This document shows, in pieces, positions 17,657 to 27,678 of a stretch of 64,000 bases of DNA (position 1 is the stretch's first letter; every line of letters begins with the position of its first letter). The translations under genes were made by a program, and so were the position numbers. Under the pieces are notes generated by a model. That model did no database searches and was not told the origin of the DNA. It saw nothing but the letters and a program-made list of their open reading frames with translations. This stretch comes from Sphingobium amiense (GTDB lineage: Bacteria > Pseudomonadota > Alphaproteobacteria > Sphingomonadales > Sphingomonadaceae): the NCBI RefSeq assembly GCF_003967075.1, contig NZ_AP018666.1, positions 148,122-212,121 of the forward strand, in the 5' to 3' direction.

Positions 17657-18523
17657 ATGACCCGCGTCGGCTACGCCCGCGTCAGCACCATCGACCAGGA
17701 TCTCGATATCCAGGTTGCCCGGTTGAAGGCGGCGGGCTGTGAAATCGTCCGCTCCGAAACAGGCTCGGGCGCATCGCGCACTGGACGCACGGAGCTTGAG
17801 ACGATCATGCAGTTCCTGCGCGCCGATGACGAACTCGTCGTCCTGCGTCTCGATCGGCTCGGTCGCTCCACACGCGATGTTCTCAATCTGGTTCATGAAC
17901 TCGACCAGAAGGGAGCCTCATTGCGGGTGCTTGAGCCGGAGGTGACGACGGCCGGAAGCATGGGGCGGATGGTGATCACCATTCTGGGCATGGTCGCGGA
18001 CATGGAACTGACGTTCATCAAGGACCGGCAGCGCGCCGGGATCGAGGCGGCGCGCGCCGAAGGCGTCTACAAAGGCCGGAAGAAAAACATCGATGACGAT
18101 GAAATCCGACGCCGGATCACCGCCGGCGCGAGCAAGGCCAGCGTCGCGCGCGACCTCAAGATCTCAAGGATGACCGTCTATCGGGCGCTTGACGTCATTC
18201 CTTCAAGGATCGGGCTGCCGGAAAAGCCGCCTTCTGTCACCATCGCCCTGCATCTGACCATCGAGAACTTCAACAAGCATGGTCGTGGCAGAAAGCCCGC
18301 TCGCGAGCGCATCGAGGCGATGCTGGAGCGGGATTACCAGATGCAAAAGACCGGGAACTGCGATTACACGCTGACCGTCGCCTATGATCAGGATGCCGAT
18401 GGCGTCAGCCTCGATGACGAGATCGCATCTCTCCAGACAGAGATGTTCAACATCGCAGAGAGCTACAGGTGCTCGATCGAGACCGATGTTTACGAGATTG
18501 GAGGACAAGAGCGAGCCTGGTAG
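17657..18523 (+). CDS. tnpR: Serine resolvase with C-terminal extension
   Basis: Residues about 1-140 are a resolvase catalytic domain (MTRVGYARVSTIDQDLDIQ with the nucleophile serine, then LDRLGRSTRDVLNLV). A helix-turn-helix at about 160-185 follows (ASKASVARDLKISRMTVYRAL). It resolves cointegrates at res. Unlike standard TnpR of about 185 residues, this one has some 100 more residues (VTIALHLTIENFNKHGRGRK to IGGQERAW) with no family I recognise. The start at MTRVGYARVS is clear from the domain; the frame stays open upstream through the res region. Confidence 0.9.
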   Translation: MTRVGYARVSTIDQDLDIQVARLKAAGCEIVRSETGSGASRTGRTELETIMQFLRADDELVVLRLDRLGRSTRDVLNLVHELDQKGASLRVLEPEVTTAGSMGRMVITILGMVADMELTFIKDRQRAGIEAARAEGVYKGRKKNIDDDEIRRRITAGASKASVARDLKISRMTVYRALDVIPSRIGLPEKPPSVTIALHLTIENFNKHGRGRKPARERIEAMLERDYQMQKTGNCDYTLTVAYDQDADGVSLDDEIASLQTEMFNIAESYRCSIETDVYEIGGQERAW

Positions 18524-18542
18524 CTCGCCATGTTCAATCTTC

Positions 18543-18586
18543 GTTCTTCAACATGGCCAAAATCGCAGCTTCGGGCCGACTGGGCC
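18543..18586 (-). repeat. Tn3-family right terminal inverted repeat
   Basis: Inverted copy of the left end, followed directly by the second GAAAA target repeat at 18587-18591. Confidence 0.93.
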
Positions 18587-18591
18587 GAAAA

Positions 18592-19297
18592 GCAGGATCA
18601 GCGTCGCGCCGAGCGTCGGCGCGGGCAGGTCTCCGCCATCGATGCAAGGTGCACACCAGCGCGGCAGACGCACGGCGCAAAGCGCCGCCCCGACGGCACC
18701 GATGCCGAGAGCGAGGATCATGAGGGGAGCGCGGGGCAGGATCGCGGCCGAGACCTCCGCCACCAGCGGACCGGCGAGATCGCCCAGAAACACGAAGGCG
18801 GTCAGCCAGGTGAAGCGGCGCGCCTGGTCCGCGCGCCCGCTTGCGGCAAAGCTCGCGCAGAGCAAGCCCAACGGTATGATGGCGGCCGACGCCATCCCCG
18901 CCACCAGACGCAATGCATAAAGCTCAGGCAACCCGACGAGGCCGATCGGCGCGGTCACCAGCGCGAGGATGACCAGCGCTGCGCGCAACATCGCCCGATA
19001 GTCGACCCGGTCCGCGATCCAGCCCCAGAGCGGCGCCGCCAGCAAGGCTGCCAGGGGATGGACCGCGGTCAGGCTCGCGACGTGAAAATCATGAGCGCTT
19101 GACGATAGCGCGCCACGAGCCGGGTCGACCAGTGCCGGAAGGAAGGCGAGAATGGCCGTCTGTCCCGCCGACGCCGCAGCCGCCGCGAGCAACAAGACGA
19201 AAAAGGAGGCCGGCCAGCGACCGTTGGCTTGCGATCCAGCCTTGTCACGCGGCGCGTTCGCGGTCGATCCCTCGAGTGGCCATCCGCGGATCACCAC
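18592..19297 (-). pseudogene. MFS transporter, 5' half (split by Tn3-family element)
   Basis: This is the N-terminal half of the MFS protein, with LAALLAAPLWGWIADRVDYR as the loop 2-3 signature and six helices. The start is a GTG overlapping the copB stop by 7 bases, which implies coupling, though the exact start codon is unsure. The frame meets the transposon after ATLILLF and resumes at the far side. It sits between copB and the DUF411 gene in a copper operon. Without the insertion it may have moved copper or a copper ligand, which is an inference. Confidence 0.88.
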
Positions 19298-20277
19298 CAG
19301 GCGCGCAAGCCGATCACCAGCCTGTGTTCGGAAGGCCCTTCCCTGCGCAGGCGACGGAAATCGGCCGTGCCGTCAAATGCGCGCTCCCAGACGAAGCCGA
19401 TATAGGGCGCGAACTTGCGCGACACCTCGTAGCGCAACCGTCCGCTCAGCTCGACATTGCTGAAGCCGCTGCCGAGCTGCCGATCGCTCGACCGCTTCGA
19501 ATAGATATTGGTTTCCACCTGCGGCGTAAGGATCAACCGATTGGTGAACAGGACCTCATAGGAGGCCTTGGCGCGCGCCGCGAGACGCCCATCGGTTCCT
19601 ACATAGCCGGTGAGCTGGACGTCGAACCAATAGGGCGCCAGTCCCTCGACGCCGGCGGCGAGCCAGGTGGTCGCACCCTTGCCGAGATCCTGCCTGACCC
19701 CGAGCAGCGTGCCCCAGAACGGGTTCTTGCTGTGCCACCACAGCGCCTCGACGCTGCTCTCCGGATCGAGACGTTGGTCGCGGGAGTTCTTGAGCCCCTG
19801 GCTGCGCAGCCAGAGCTTGTCATTGTCCTGACCCTTGGTGACGAGCACGGTCCAGCCCACGCCCTGACCCTCGTTGCCGCTGGTGAACTCGAGCTCATCC
19901 ACAAGTATCTTGGGGATCGAGAGCTTGTCGGCCATCTCATAGCCCGGCAGCGTCGAGTTGCGATAGCCGTCGGCATAATCGTCCGAGTTGCGCGCGTCCG
20001 GCGGGGCCTTGCCACCCTGCATCGAGCCCATGTCCATCGTGGCGCCGTTACCGGACGCCTTCGTGTCGGTCATATCCATGCCCGGCATGTCCATGCCCGC
20101 ATGCTCCTGAGAGCCTTGCGCGGAAGGTGAGTTTGGATCGGGAGTGGCCGTTTGGGCAGGGGTGGCGGCGGGCGACGGGGGCAAGGCATCCTGCGCGAGG
20201 GCGGGAGCCGTGATCGCCGGCGCCAGGAAGAGGGCAACGCCAAGAGCAATGCCGCGCGAGGGGATAATCCGGATCAT
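19291..20277 (-). CDS. copB: Copper resistance outer-membrane protein CopB
   Basis: CopB is an outer-membrane beta-barrel partner of CopA. The 328-residue protein has a signal peptide (MIRIIPSRGIALGVALFLAP), then a Met/His-rich linker (HAGMDMPGMDMTDTKASG, TMDMGSMQGG) able to bind copper. The CopB domain follows (DELEFTSGNEGQGVGWTVLV, RQDLGKGATTWLAAGVEGLA) and ends with RLVIGLRAWW. The start overlaps the copA stop as ATGA, so the two are coupled. Length and domain order are normal. Confidence 0.94.
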   Translation of the reverse strand: MIRIIPSRGIALGVALFLAPAITAPALAQDALPPSPAATPAQTATPDPNSPSAQGSQEHAGMDMPGMDMTDTKASGNGATMDMGSMQGGKAPPDARNSDDYADGYRNSTLPGYEMADKLSIPKILVDELEFTSGNEGQGVGWTVLVTKGQDNDKLWLRSQGLKNSRDQRLDPESSVEALWWHSKNPFWGTLLGVRQDLGKGATTWLAAGVEGLAPYWFDVQLTGYVGTDGRLAARAKASYEVLFTNRLILTPQVETNIYSKRSSDRQLGSGFSNVELSGRLRYEVSRKFAPYIGFVWERAFDGTADFRRLRREGPSEHRLVIGLRAWW

Positions 20278-21980
20278 GCGACCACCACCTCCCGGAACAT
20301 GCCGGCCGCCATGTGATAGAGCAGATGGCAGTGGAAGGCCCATCGGCCCATGGCGTCGGCGGTGACGCGGAAGCTCACCCGCTGGGCGGGCTGGACCACG
20401 ACCGTATGCTTGCGGACCTGGAAGGCGCCGTCCGGGCCTTCGACATCGCTCCACATGCCGTGCAGATGCATCGGATGCGCCATCATCGTGTCGTTGACGA
20501 AGGTGACGCGCAGCCGCTCGTTCGGCTTGAAATGCAGCGGCCGGGAATCGTTGAGCTTGATGCCGTCGAGCGACCAGATGAACCGTTCCATATTGCCCGT
20601 CAGATGCAGCTCGATGTCGCGCTCGGGCTCGCGCGGGTCGGGATCGCCGCCCGGCGTGCGCAGATCGGCCAGCGTCAGCACGCGCCAGCCGCGCCCGCGC
20701 AGCCCGGCGCCGGGATCGTCGAGATTGGTGCGCGGATAGTCGACGCGCATGTCGGTATTGGCGCCATATTCGGTGCGGGCGTGCCGTGCCCTGGCCGGCA
20801 TCTCGGTCATGCCGTGCCCGGCATGCGCGTCGCCTCCCATTGCGCCCATCGTCGCCATCGCGCCCATCATGTCGACCGGCTCGAGCCAGGTCCGGGCATC
20901 GAGCGGCGGCACGGCTGCCGCCATGCCCGGGGCCGGTGCGATCGTGCCACGCGCATAGCCGCTCCGATCGATCGCCTGCGCGAAGATGGTGCGGGCGCCG
21001 CCCTCGGGCATGGTGAACTCGACGTCGTAGGTCTCGCCCGGGCCGATCCGGAATTCCTCGACCGTGACCGGCTCGACCGGCTGCCCGTCGGTCGATACGA
21101 CCGTCAGCTCGACCCCGGGGATCCGCACGTCGAAGAACGTCGCCGTCCCCGCGCCGACGAAGCGCAGGCGCACGCGCTCGCCGGGCGCGGCGATACCGGT
21201 CCAGTTGCCGGCGGGCGGCGCGCCGTTCATCAGATAGGTGTAGGTCGCGGCAGAGACATCGCTGTAGTCGGTCGGGTTCATCCGCGAGCTGTTCCACATC
21301 CGCCGCCGCTCGAGCGCCTTGCCCAAGCCCATGGTGCCGACATCCTTGAGGAAATCGCCGGCGGTCGGCTGCGCAAAATTATAGTAGCTGCTCTGCTTCT
21401 TGAGATTGAGGAAGATCTGCAGCGGCGGCTCGTCCGACCAGTCGCTGAGCACGATGCAATAGTCGCGATCGGGCGCCCGCGCCGCCGGCGCCTGTTTCGG
21501 CTCCACGATGATCGCTCCATAGAGTCCCGTCTGCTCGGCGAGCGTGTGAGCGTGATACCAGTAGGTTCCGCTCTGGCGGACCTCGAAGCGATAGGTGAAG
21601 GTCTCGCCCGGCGCGATGCCGGCAAAGCTGATGCCGGGCACGCCGTCCATCTCCGCCGGCACGATGATGCCGTGCCAATGGATGCTCGACATCTCCTTGA
21701 GGCCGTTGCGCACACGGAGCGTGACCGTGTCGCCTTCGCGCAGGCGCAGGACCGGCGCGGGCACGCTGCCGTTCACGGCGGTCGCGATACGGCGTTTGCC
21801 GGTGAAGTTGACTGGCAGCTCGGCGATCTCGAGGTCGAACTCGGTCCCGCTAAGCTCGGCGGGCGAGACTGGGGCGGATCGCGCGAGAAGCGCCGGGGCG
21901 AAGCCGGCAACCGCGCCGCCGATCGCCAGCCCCTGGACGAAACGGCGCCGTGCGATCGGCCGGATATGTAAGGGAGACAT
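20274..21980 (-). CDS. copA: Multicopper oxidase CopA
   Basis: CopA is a periplasmic multicopper oxidase that protects against copper, probably by oxidising Cu(I). The 568-residue protein has a twin-arginine signal (PIARRRFVQGLAIGGAVAGF). The four copper-ligand motifs are HWHGI, YWYHAHT, HPMHLHGMW and HCHLLYHMAAGM. A Met/His-rich insert (MMGAMATMGAMGGDAHAGHG) precedes the third domain. I start at MSPLHIRPIARRRF, which has GGGAG closely upstream. It follows adhP by 25 bases and overlaps copB, placing it mid-operon. Confidence 0.96.
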   Translation of the reverse strand: MSPLHIRPIARRRFVQGLAIGGAVAGFAPALLARSAPVSPAELSGTEFDLEIAELPVNFTGKRRIATAVNGSVPAPVLRLREGDTVTLRVRNGLKEMSSIHWHGIIVPAEMDGVPGISFAGIAPGETFTYRFEVRQSGTYWYHAHTLAEQTGLYGAIIVEPKQAPAARAPDRDYCIVLSDWSDEPPLQIFLNLKKQSSYYNFAQPTAGDFLKDVGTMGLGKALERRRMWNSSRMNPTDYSDVSAATYTYLMNGAPPAGNWTGIAAPGERVRLRFVGAGTATFFDVRIPGVELTVVSTDGQPVEPVTVEEFRIGPGETYDVEFTMPEGGARTIFAQAIDRSGYARGTIAPAPGMAAAVPPLDARTWLEPVDMMGAMATMGAMGGDAHAGHGMTEMPARARHARTEYGANTDMRVDYPRTNLDDPGAGLRGRGWRVLTLADLRTPGGDPDPREPERDIELHLTGNMERFIWSLDGIKLNDSRPLHFKPNERLRVTFVNDTMMAHPMHLHGMWSDVEGPDGAFQVRKHTVVVQPAQRVSFRVTADAMGRWAFHCHLLYHMAAGMFREVVVA

Positions 21981-22005
21981 GAACTGTACTTTCGCGAAGT
22001 CGGGT

Positions 22006-23031
22006 TCAGGCGAGGTCGAGGACGATCCGGCCCTCGATGTCGCCATGGTGCATGCGGGAGAAGACGTCGTTGATGTTCTCCAGCTTGTCTGCATGGACCG
22101 TGGCCTTGACCTTGCCGTCGCCGGCGAACGCCAGTGCCTCGAGCAGATCGAGCCGCGTGCCGACGATCGAGCCTCGCACGGTAATGCCGTTCAGCACGGT
22201 GTCGAAGATCGACAGCGGGAAGTCGCCCGGCGGCAGACCATTGAGCGCGACCGTGCCGCCGCGCCGGACCATGCCGAGCGCCTGCTGGAACGCCTTGGGC
22301 GAAACGGCGGTGACGAGCGCTCCGTGCGCGCCGCCTATCGCCTTCTTGAGCGCTGCCGAAGGGTCCTCGCTGTGCGCGTTGACCGTCAGTGTGGCGCCAA
22401 GGCGTGTAGCGAGGTCGAGCTTGCTATCGTCGATGTCGACCGCGGCCACATTGAGACCCATGGCACGGGCATATTGCACCGCCATGTGGCCGAGCCCGCC
22501 GATCCCTGAGACGACCACCCACTCGCCGGGTCGGGCCTCGGTGGCCTTCAATCCCTTGTAGACGGTGACGCCCGCGCAGAGGATCGGCGCAATGTCGAGG
22601 AAGTCGACATTGTCGGGAAGGTGACCAACATAGTTGGGATCGGCGAGGACATATTCGGCAAAGCTGCCATTGACCGAATAGCCGGTGTTCTGCTGTTCGT
22701 GGCAAAGCGTCTCCCAGCCACCCAGGCAATGCACGCAATGCCCGCAGGCGGTGTAGAGCCAGGGCACACCGACCCGGTCGCCTTCCTTCACATGGGTGAC
22801 GCCCGCACCGACGGCGGCGACATGCCCGACGCCTTCATGGCCAGGAATGAAGGGCGGGTTGGGTTTGACCGGCCAGTCCCCTTCTGCCGCGTGCAGGTCG
22901 GTATGGCACACGCCGGTTGCCGCAATCTTGACCAGGATCTGCCCGGGGCCGACCGTCGGGATCGGCGCGTCCTCGATGACCAGGGGCTTGCCGAATTCGC
23001 GGACGACCGCCGCCTTCATGGTTTTCGCCAT
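22006..23031 (-). CDS. adhP: Zinc-dependent alcohol dehydrogenase (AdhP type)
   Basis: This NAD(P)-dependent medium-chain dehydrogenase oxidises primary alcohols to aldehydes in the cytosol. The 341-residue protein shows catalytic zinc ligands in GVCHTDLH and GHEGVGHV, the four structural-zinc cysteines in [15 protein letters not shown], and the Rossmann motif [14 protein letters not shown]. It is complete. It lies 26 bases after an aldehyde dehydrogenase gene and 25 bases before copA. Together the two enzymes could take an alcohol to the acid; the substrate is unknown. Confidence 0.92.
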   Translation of the reverse strand: MAKTMKAAVVREFGKPLVIEDAPIPTVGPGQILVKIAATGVCHTDLHAAEGDWPVKPNPPFIPGHEGVGHVAAVGAGVTHVKEGDRVGVPWLYTACGHCVHCLGGWETLCHEQQNTGYSVNGSFAEYVLADPNYVGHLPDNVDFLDIAPILCAGVTVYKGLKATEARPGEWVVVSGIGGLGHMAVQYARAMGLNVAAVDIDDSKLDLATRLGATLTVNAHSEDPSAALKKAIGGAHGALVTAVSPKAFQQALGMVRRGGTVALNGLPPGDFPLSIFDTVLNGITVRGSIVGTRLDLLEALAFAGDGKVKATVHADKLENINDVFSRMHHGDIEGRIVLDLA

Positions 23032-23057
23032 GTCCGTTTCTCCTTTTGAGCGAGGGG

Positions 23058-24578
23058 TCAGAACAGGCCGAGCGCGTGCTCGTCATAGGAGACGAGCAGG
23101 TTCTTGGTCTGCTGATAATGGTCGAGCATCATCCGGTGATTTTCACGCCCGAAGCCCGACGCCTTGTATCCGCCGAAGGCGGCATGGGCGGGGTACTGGT
23201 GATAGCAGTTGGTCCAGACCCGCCCGGCCTCGATCGCGCGGCCCAGACGGTAGGCGGTGTTGCCGCTCCGGGTCCAGACGCCCGCGCCAAGACCGTAGGC
23301 GGTGTCGTTGGCAAGTGCGATCGCCTCCTCGACCGTCTTGAAGGTGGTGACCGCCAGGACGGGACCGAAGATCTCCTCCTGGAAGATGCGCATGTGGTTC
23401 TGACCCACGAACACGGTCGGCTGTACGAAATAGCCCTGGTCGAGCGCACCGCCCGGCAGCGCCCTGGCGCCACCGACCAGACACTGCGCGCCCTCGGCCT
23501 TGCCGATATCGATATAGCCCAGGATCTTGTGGAGCTGGTCCTCCGACGCCTGCGCGCCGACCTGGACCGACGGGTCGAGCGGATCGCCCTGGCGGATCGC
23601 GGCGACGCGCGCCACGGCGCGCTCGATGAAGCGGTCGAAGATCGACTCATGGATCAGGGCGCGCGACGGGCAGGTACAGACCTCGCCCTTGTTGAAGGCG
23701 AACAAAGTAAAGCCTTCGAGCGCCTTGTCGAAGAAGGCATCGTCCTCGTCGAGCACGTCCGCCATGAAGATGTTGGGCGACTTGCCGCCAAGCTCCATCG
23801 TCTGGGGGATCAGATGGTCCGCCGCGGCGTGCATGATCTGCTTGCCGGTGACGGTCTCGCCGGTGAACGAGACCTTGGCGATGCGCGGATTGGCGGCGAT
23901 CGCCTGGCCGACGGTCCGTCCCGGGCCGGTGACGACATTGAGCACGCCGGGCGGCAGGATGTCGGCGGTGAGCTCGGCGAACATCAGCAAGGTGAGCGGC
24001 GTCTGGGATGCGGGCTTGATGACGGTGCAGTTGCCCGCCGCCAGCGCCGGGGCGATCTTCCACGCCGCCATCAGCAGCGGGAAGTTCCACGGGATGATCT
24101 GGCCGACGACGCCGAGCGGCTCGCGGAAATGATAGGCGATGGTGTCGGCATCGATCGTCGAGATGCCGCCTTCCTCCGCCCGGATGCAGCCGGCGAAGTA
24201 GCGGAAATGGTCGATTGCAAGCGGCACGTCGGCAGCGCGGGTCTCGCGGATCGGCTTGCCATTGTCGATCGTCTCGGCAAGCGCCAGCAGCTCCAGATTA
24301 TCCTCGAGCCGGTCGGCGACGCGATTGAGAATCCTGGCGCGCTCGGCGGGCGCGATCCTTGCCCATTGATCCTTGGCGGCGTGCGCCGCATCGAGCGCGC
24401 GCTCGACATCTTCCGGCGTCGACAGCGCGAACTCGGCGATCTGGGCGCCATTGATCGGGCTCTTGTCGGCGAAATACTCGCCGCTCGCAGGAGCGCTCCA
24501 GCGGCCTCCGATGAAATTATCATAGCGGTGTCGGAAGGAGGCCGCCGCGTTAATGGTCCCGATCGCCTTCTCGAACAT
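23058..24578 (-). CDS. NAD-dependent aldehyde dehydrogenase (ExaC/AldB type)
   Basis: The 506-residue protein carries the full ALDH set: [35 protein letters not shown], the catalytic glutamate in MELGGKSPN, the nucleophile in [11 protein letters not shown], and [10 protein letters not shown]. It converts aldehydes such as acetaldehyde to acids. I start at [12 protein letters not shown]. The longer open frame runs into the end of the adjacent IS21 element, whose terminus lies only 16 bases upstream of this start, so the native promoter has been displaced. Confidence 0.93.
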   Translation of the reverse strand: MFEKAIGTINAAASFRHRYDNFIGGRWSAPASGEYFADKSPINGAQIAEFALSTPEDVERALDAAHAAKDQWARIAPAERARILNRVADRLEDNLELLALAETIDNGKPIRETRAADVPLAIDHFRYFAGCIRAEEGGISTIDADTIAYHFREPLGVVGQIIPWNFPLLMAAWKIAPALAAGNCTVIKPASQTPLTLLMFAELTADILPPGVLNVVTGPGRTVGQAIAANPRIAKVSFTGETVTGKQIMHAAADHLIPQTMELGGKSPNIFMADVLDEDDAFFDKALEGFTLFAFNKGEVCTCPSRALIHESIFDRFIERAVARVAAIRQGDPLDPSVQVGAQASEDQLHKILGYIDIGKAEGAQCLVGGARALPGGALDQGYFVQPTVFVGQNHMRIFQEEIFGPVLAVTTFKTVEEAIALANDTAYGLGAGVWTRSGNTAYRLGRAIEAGRVWTNCYHQYPAHAAFGGYKASGFGRENHRMMLDHYQQTKNLLVSYDEHALGLF

Positions 24579-24688
24579 AACCTGACTCCATCTCTGTTGA
24601 TTTCCACTGAGAGTTGACCCGGGATTTTCATCGAGAAGTGACCCGGTTGGAAGGTATGTCCCGCTATGCGGGTGGTGGGTCAAGCGGG

Positions 24689-25459
24689 TTATTTTTCCTT
24701 TCGTGATTTGGGGTCCGCGGCGCTGGCCCTGAACCGAAAGCTGTCATTGCCGGTCTCGAGGATGTGACAGTGGTGGGTGAGCCGGTCCAGCAGAGCCGTT
24801 GTCATCTTGGCATCACCGAACACGCCAGCCCATTCGCTGAAGCTGAGGTTGGTGGTGATGACGACGCTGGTGCGCTCGTAAAGCTTGCTCAGCAGGTGGA
24901 ACAGCAGCGCGCCGCCTGACGGGCTGAACGGCAAGTATCCGAGCTCGTCGAGGATGACGAGGTCGAGGCGCAGGAGCCGTTCGGACAGTTGGCCTGCCTT
25001 GTTCATGGCCTTTTCCTGTTCCAGCGCGTTGACCAGGTCGACGGTGGCGAAGAAGCGGACCTTCTTGCGGTGATGCTCGACCGCCTGGACGCCAAGTGCG
25101 GTGGCGACGTGCGTCTTGCCGGTGCCGGGGCCACCGATCAGGACGACGTTATGGGCGCCATCGATAAACTCGCCGCGATGCAACTGGCGGACCATGGCTT
25201 CGTTGACCTCGCTGGAAGCGAAGTCGAAGCCGGCCAGGTCCTTGTAGGCCGGGAACCGGGCCGCCTTGATCTGGTAGGCGATGGACCGAACCTCGCGCTC
25301 GGCCATCTCGGCCTTGAGCAACTGGGAGAGGATGGGGATGGCCGCATCGAAGGCGGGTGCCCCCTGCTCGATGAGGTCAGCGACGGCCTGGGCCATGCCG
25401 TACATCTTGAGGGAGCGCAGCATGACCATGACGGCGGCGCTGGCGGGATCATGACGCAT
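24689..25459 (-). CDS. istB: IS21 helper ATPase IstB
   Basis: IstB is the AAA+ regulator that assembles on target DNA and stimulates IstA. The 256-residue protein shows Walker A ([16 protein letters not shown]), Walker B ([19 protein letters not shown]), the sensor segment [18 protein letters not shown] and the typical C-terminal [17 protein letters not shown] start at [11 protein letters not shown], which overlaps the end of istA. The frame is open 14 codons further upstream. Confidence 0.94.
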   Translation of the reverse strand: MRHDPASAAVMVMLRSLKMYGMAQAVADLIEQGAPAFDAAIPILSQLLKAEMAEREVRSIAYQIKAARFPAYKDLAGFDFASSEVNEAMVRQLHRGEFIDGAHNVVLIGGPGTGKTHVATALGVQAVEHHRKKVRFFATVDLVNALEQEKAMNKAGQLSERLLRLDLVILDELGYLPFSPSGGALLFHLLSKLYERTSVVITTNLSFSEWAGVFGDAKMTTALLDRLTHHCHILETGNDSFRFRASAADPKSRKEK

Positions 25460-26975
25460 GACGCAGATCCTTCCCGCGCAGCGTATCATAGCGCGCGACA
25501 TTGGCCTTCGGCTCCCGGCGCAGGCTCAACGCCTGTGGGGTATCGATGGCGGCGATGCTGGTTGGCTTGCCGTCGAGCAGCCGGTGGAGGATGTTGAGGA
25601 TATGGGTCTTGGTCGGCACGCCAGCTTCCAGCGCCAGTTCGACGGAACAGAGCACCGCCTGCTCATCATGTTGCAGGACCAGCGCGAGGATCTCCACCAT
25701 CTCCCGGTCACCGCCGGGGCGCTTGAGCAGGAAGCCCTGCAACTGCCGGAAGGCCTCGGGCATCTCGGCAAAGGGCGCGCCGTTGCGCAGGGCGCCAGGC
25801 TTGCGCTGGATCACCGCCAGGTAATGCCGCCAGTCATAGATGGTCCGCCCTGGCTGGTCATGGGACCGCTCGATGATCCGGCCATGCTCGCACAGGACCT
25901 GGCCCTCGGCGGCGATGACGAGCCGGTCAGGGTAGACCCGCAGGCTCACCGGCCGGTTGGCGAAAGAGGCTGGCACGCTGTAGCGATTGCGCTCGAAGGA
26001 GACCAGGCAGGTCGGCGATACCCGCTTGGTGTGCTCGACGAAGCCATCGAAGGGCCGGCCCAGCGGCATCAGACTGGCGACCTCTTCGGCATGCACATCG
26101 GCGATGGTGCCGGGCAGGACGCCATGCTGGATCTGACCCCATTGCGCGATGCACTGCTCCTCGAGCCAGACGTTGAGCGCATCGATGTCGGGGAAGCTGG
26201 GCATGGGTTGCCACAGCCGGCGCCGTGCATCCTGCACGTTCTTCTCGACCTGTCCCTTCTCCCAACCGGAAGCCGGGTTACAGAACTCGGGCTCGAACAG
26301 GTAATGACTGGCCATCGCGGCAAAGCGCGCGTTGACCTGCCGAGCCTTGCCCGTGCCGATCCGATCAACCGCGGTCTTCATGTTGTCGAAAATCCCGCGC
26401 TGCGGCACGCCGCCCAGCACCCGGAAGGCCTGGGTCAGAGCGTCGAACAGCATCTCGTGAGTCTGGAGCAGATAAGCTCGGACGGTGAAGGCGCGGCTGT
26501 GTGACAGCTTGGTGTGCGCCACCTGCAGCTTGGTCTGCTTGCCGCCCAGCAAGGCCCAGTCCTCGCTCCAGTCGAACTGGAACGCCTCGCCCGGCGCAAA
26601 GACCAGCGGCACGAACGTGCCGCGACCACTGGTCTGCTGCTCGCGCTGACGATCGGCCTTCCAGGTCCGCACGAAGGCCGCAACGCGCCCGTATGAGCCG
26701 TTATAGCCCAGGACCACGAGATCGGCGTGCATCTGCTTCGCCGTGCGCCGCTGCTTGCGCGACTTGCCAGCCTCGATCCGCAGCCAGCCTGACAGCTTCT
26801 CCGCATACGGGTCCAGCTTGCTCGGCCGCTCGGGAACCTTGAACTGCGGCTCTACCGTGTCCGCCCGCAGGTACTTGCGGATCGTGTTGCGCGACAAACC
26901 AGTGCGCCGCTCGATCTCCCGGATCGGAACCTGCTGCCGGAAATGCCAGCGCCGGATTACACTCAATAACGCCAT
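25449..26975 (-). CDS. istA: IS21 transposase IstA
   Basis: The 508-residue DDE transposase has an N-terminal helix-turn-helix ([20 protein letters not shown]). The catalytic aspartates lie in [17 protein letters not shown] and [11 protein letters not shown], and the glutamate in [16 protein letters not shown] late domain carries [20 protein letters not shown] start at [15 protein letters not shown], because the upstream frame runs through the inverted-repeat region. Length is normal and no lesions are visible, so the element may be active. Confidence 0.95.
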   Translation of the reverse strand: MALLSVIRRWHFRQQVPIREIERRTGLSRNTIRKYLRADTVEPQFKVPERPSKLDPYAEKLSGWLRIEAGKSRKQRRTAKQMHADLVVLGYNGSYGRVAAFVRTWKADRQREQQTSGRGTFVPLVFAPGEAFQFDWSEDWALLGGKQTKLQVAHTKLSHSRAFTVRAYLLQTHEMLFDALTQAFRVLGGVPQRGIFDNMKTAVDRIGTGKARQVNARFAAMASHYLFEPEFCNPASGWEKGQVEKNVQDARRRLWQPMPSFPDIDALNVWLEEQCIAQWGQIQHGVLPGTIADVHAEEVASLMPLGRPFDGFVEHTKRVSPTCLVSFERNRYSVPASFANRPVSLRVYPDRLVIAAEGQVLCEHGRIIERSHDQPGRTIYDWRHYLAVIQRKPGALRNGAPFAEMPEAFRQLQGFLLKRPGGDREMVEILALVLQHDEQAVLCSVELALEAGVPTKTHILNILHRLLDGKPTSIAAIDTPQALSLRREPKANVARYDTLRGKDLRHAS

Positions 26976-27087
26976 GTCGATCACTCCTGAATCCTCCGAC
27001 CAATCAGCCAGAGGGAAGTCAAAACATGGGTCACTTCTCAGTGGAAACTTATGCCCCTCCCGGGTCAACTCTCAGTGGAAATCAACA

Positions 27088-27645
27088 GGCTTCCCGCCCG
27101 ATCCCTTCGCCGAGCCGCAACGGGCCGGCCTGGCGCTGCCGGACTCCGGCCCGACGCCGCAGCCCACGCAGCGCATCGCGGACCACGACGGCACCGACGG
27201 GGCATGGAACGTCGAGAAGGTGATGGGCCACCGCCAGCGAGGACAGGCGCCGGGACACGGTCGCCGGCTTGAGCCGCCGCGCCTCGCAATAGTCAATATA
27301 GGCGACAAGCCGCGCTTCGTCGGCGGGCAGGCCGATCCCGCCGCGCTCGGCCGAGAAGCGCGCGTAGCAATCGAGATCGACCGCGAGCGCCTTGATGCTG
27401 GCGGGCGCCCGCGCCTCGATGCTCTTCTGGAAGTTGAGTTCGACCAGGCTGGCGCCTTCGCCTGTCAGCTCCTGAAGCAACTCGACGAGCTGGACCGCGC
27501 GATCTTGCGCGGCGCCCGACCGCCGCTGGGGCAGCGGCGCCTCGCCGGGTGCCAGGATCGTCACGATCTCCGCGGAAACCGAGCGCTTGGGCATGGGCAG
27601 ACGCTCTGTCTGTGCAGCGATCGACAGGACGGATTTGGCGCGCAT
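27088..27645 (-). pseudogene. Tyrosine recombinase, N-terminal part truncated by IS21
   Basis: About 186 codons remain. The visible part is the SAM-like core-binding domain of a site-specific integrase (APASIKALAVDLDCYARFSA, EARLVAYIDYCEARRLKPAT, VSRRLSSLAVAHHLLDVPCP, VRDALRGLRRRAGVRQRQAG). The catalytic domain with its R-K-HxxR-Y residues is missing: the frame enters the IS21 end and stops there. The start is taken as MRAKSVLSIAAQTE; MPKRSVSAEIV 17 codons later is an alternative. It is divergent from the HTH gene to its right. Confidence 0.8.
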
Positions 27646-27678
27646 ACCGGGGGACTATAACCCCGATTTCGCCGAAGT

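Larger units (their letters stand above)
14483..18586. mobile_element. Complete Tn3-family transposon
   Basis: The 4.1-kb element carries tnpA, a res-like region and tnpR, all on the plus strand, with no passenger genes. It has 44-bp terminal inverted repeats with three mismatches (14483-14526 and 18543-18586), starting GGCCCAGTCGGCCCGAAGCT and not the usual GGGG. A 5-bp direct repeat GAAAA flanks it (14478-14482 and 18587-18591), as expected for Tn3 transposition. It splits an MFS gene, and the intact repeats suggest a fairly recent insertion. Confidence 0.95.
24595..27087. mobile_element. Intact IS21-family insertion sequence
   Basis: The 2.5-kb element carries istA and istB on the minus strand. 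Its ends are inverted copies starting TGTTGATTTCCACTGAGAGT (24595 inward, and 27087 inward on the other strand). Inner repeats of the AGAAGTGACCC type follow at each end, typical of IS21 multiple transposase sites. The bases just outside (ATCTC on the left, GGCTT on the right) do not form a target duplication. The flanks therefore seem to have been brought together by a deletion or recombination. Confidence 0.93.

Noticed and set aside
20313..21971. 552-codon plus-strand open frame opposite copA
   Set aside because: Antisense shadow: copA has all copper motifs, while this frame shows none.
23046..24617. 523-codon plus-strand open frame opposite the aldehyde dehydrogenase
   Set aside because: Antisense shadow caused by GC-rich third positions.
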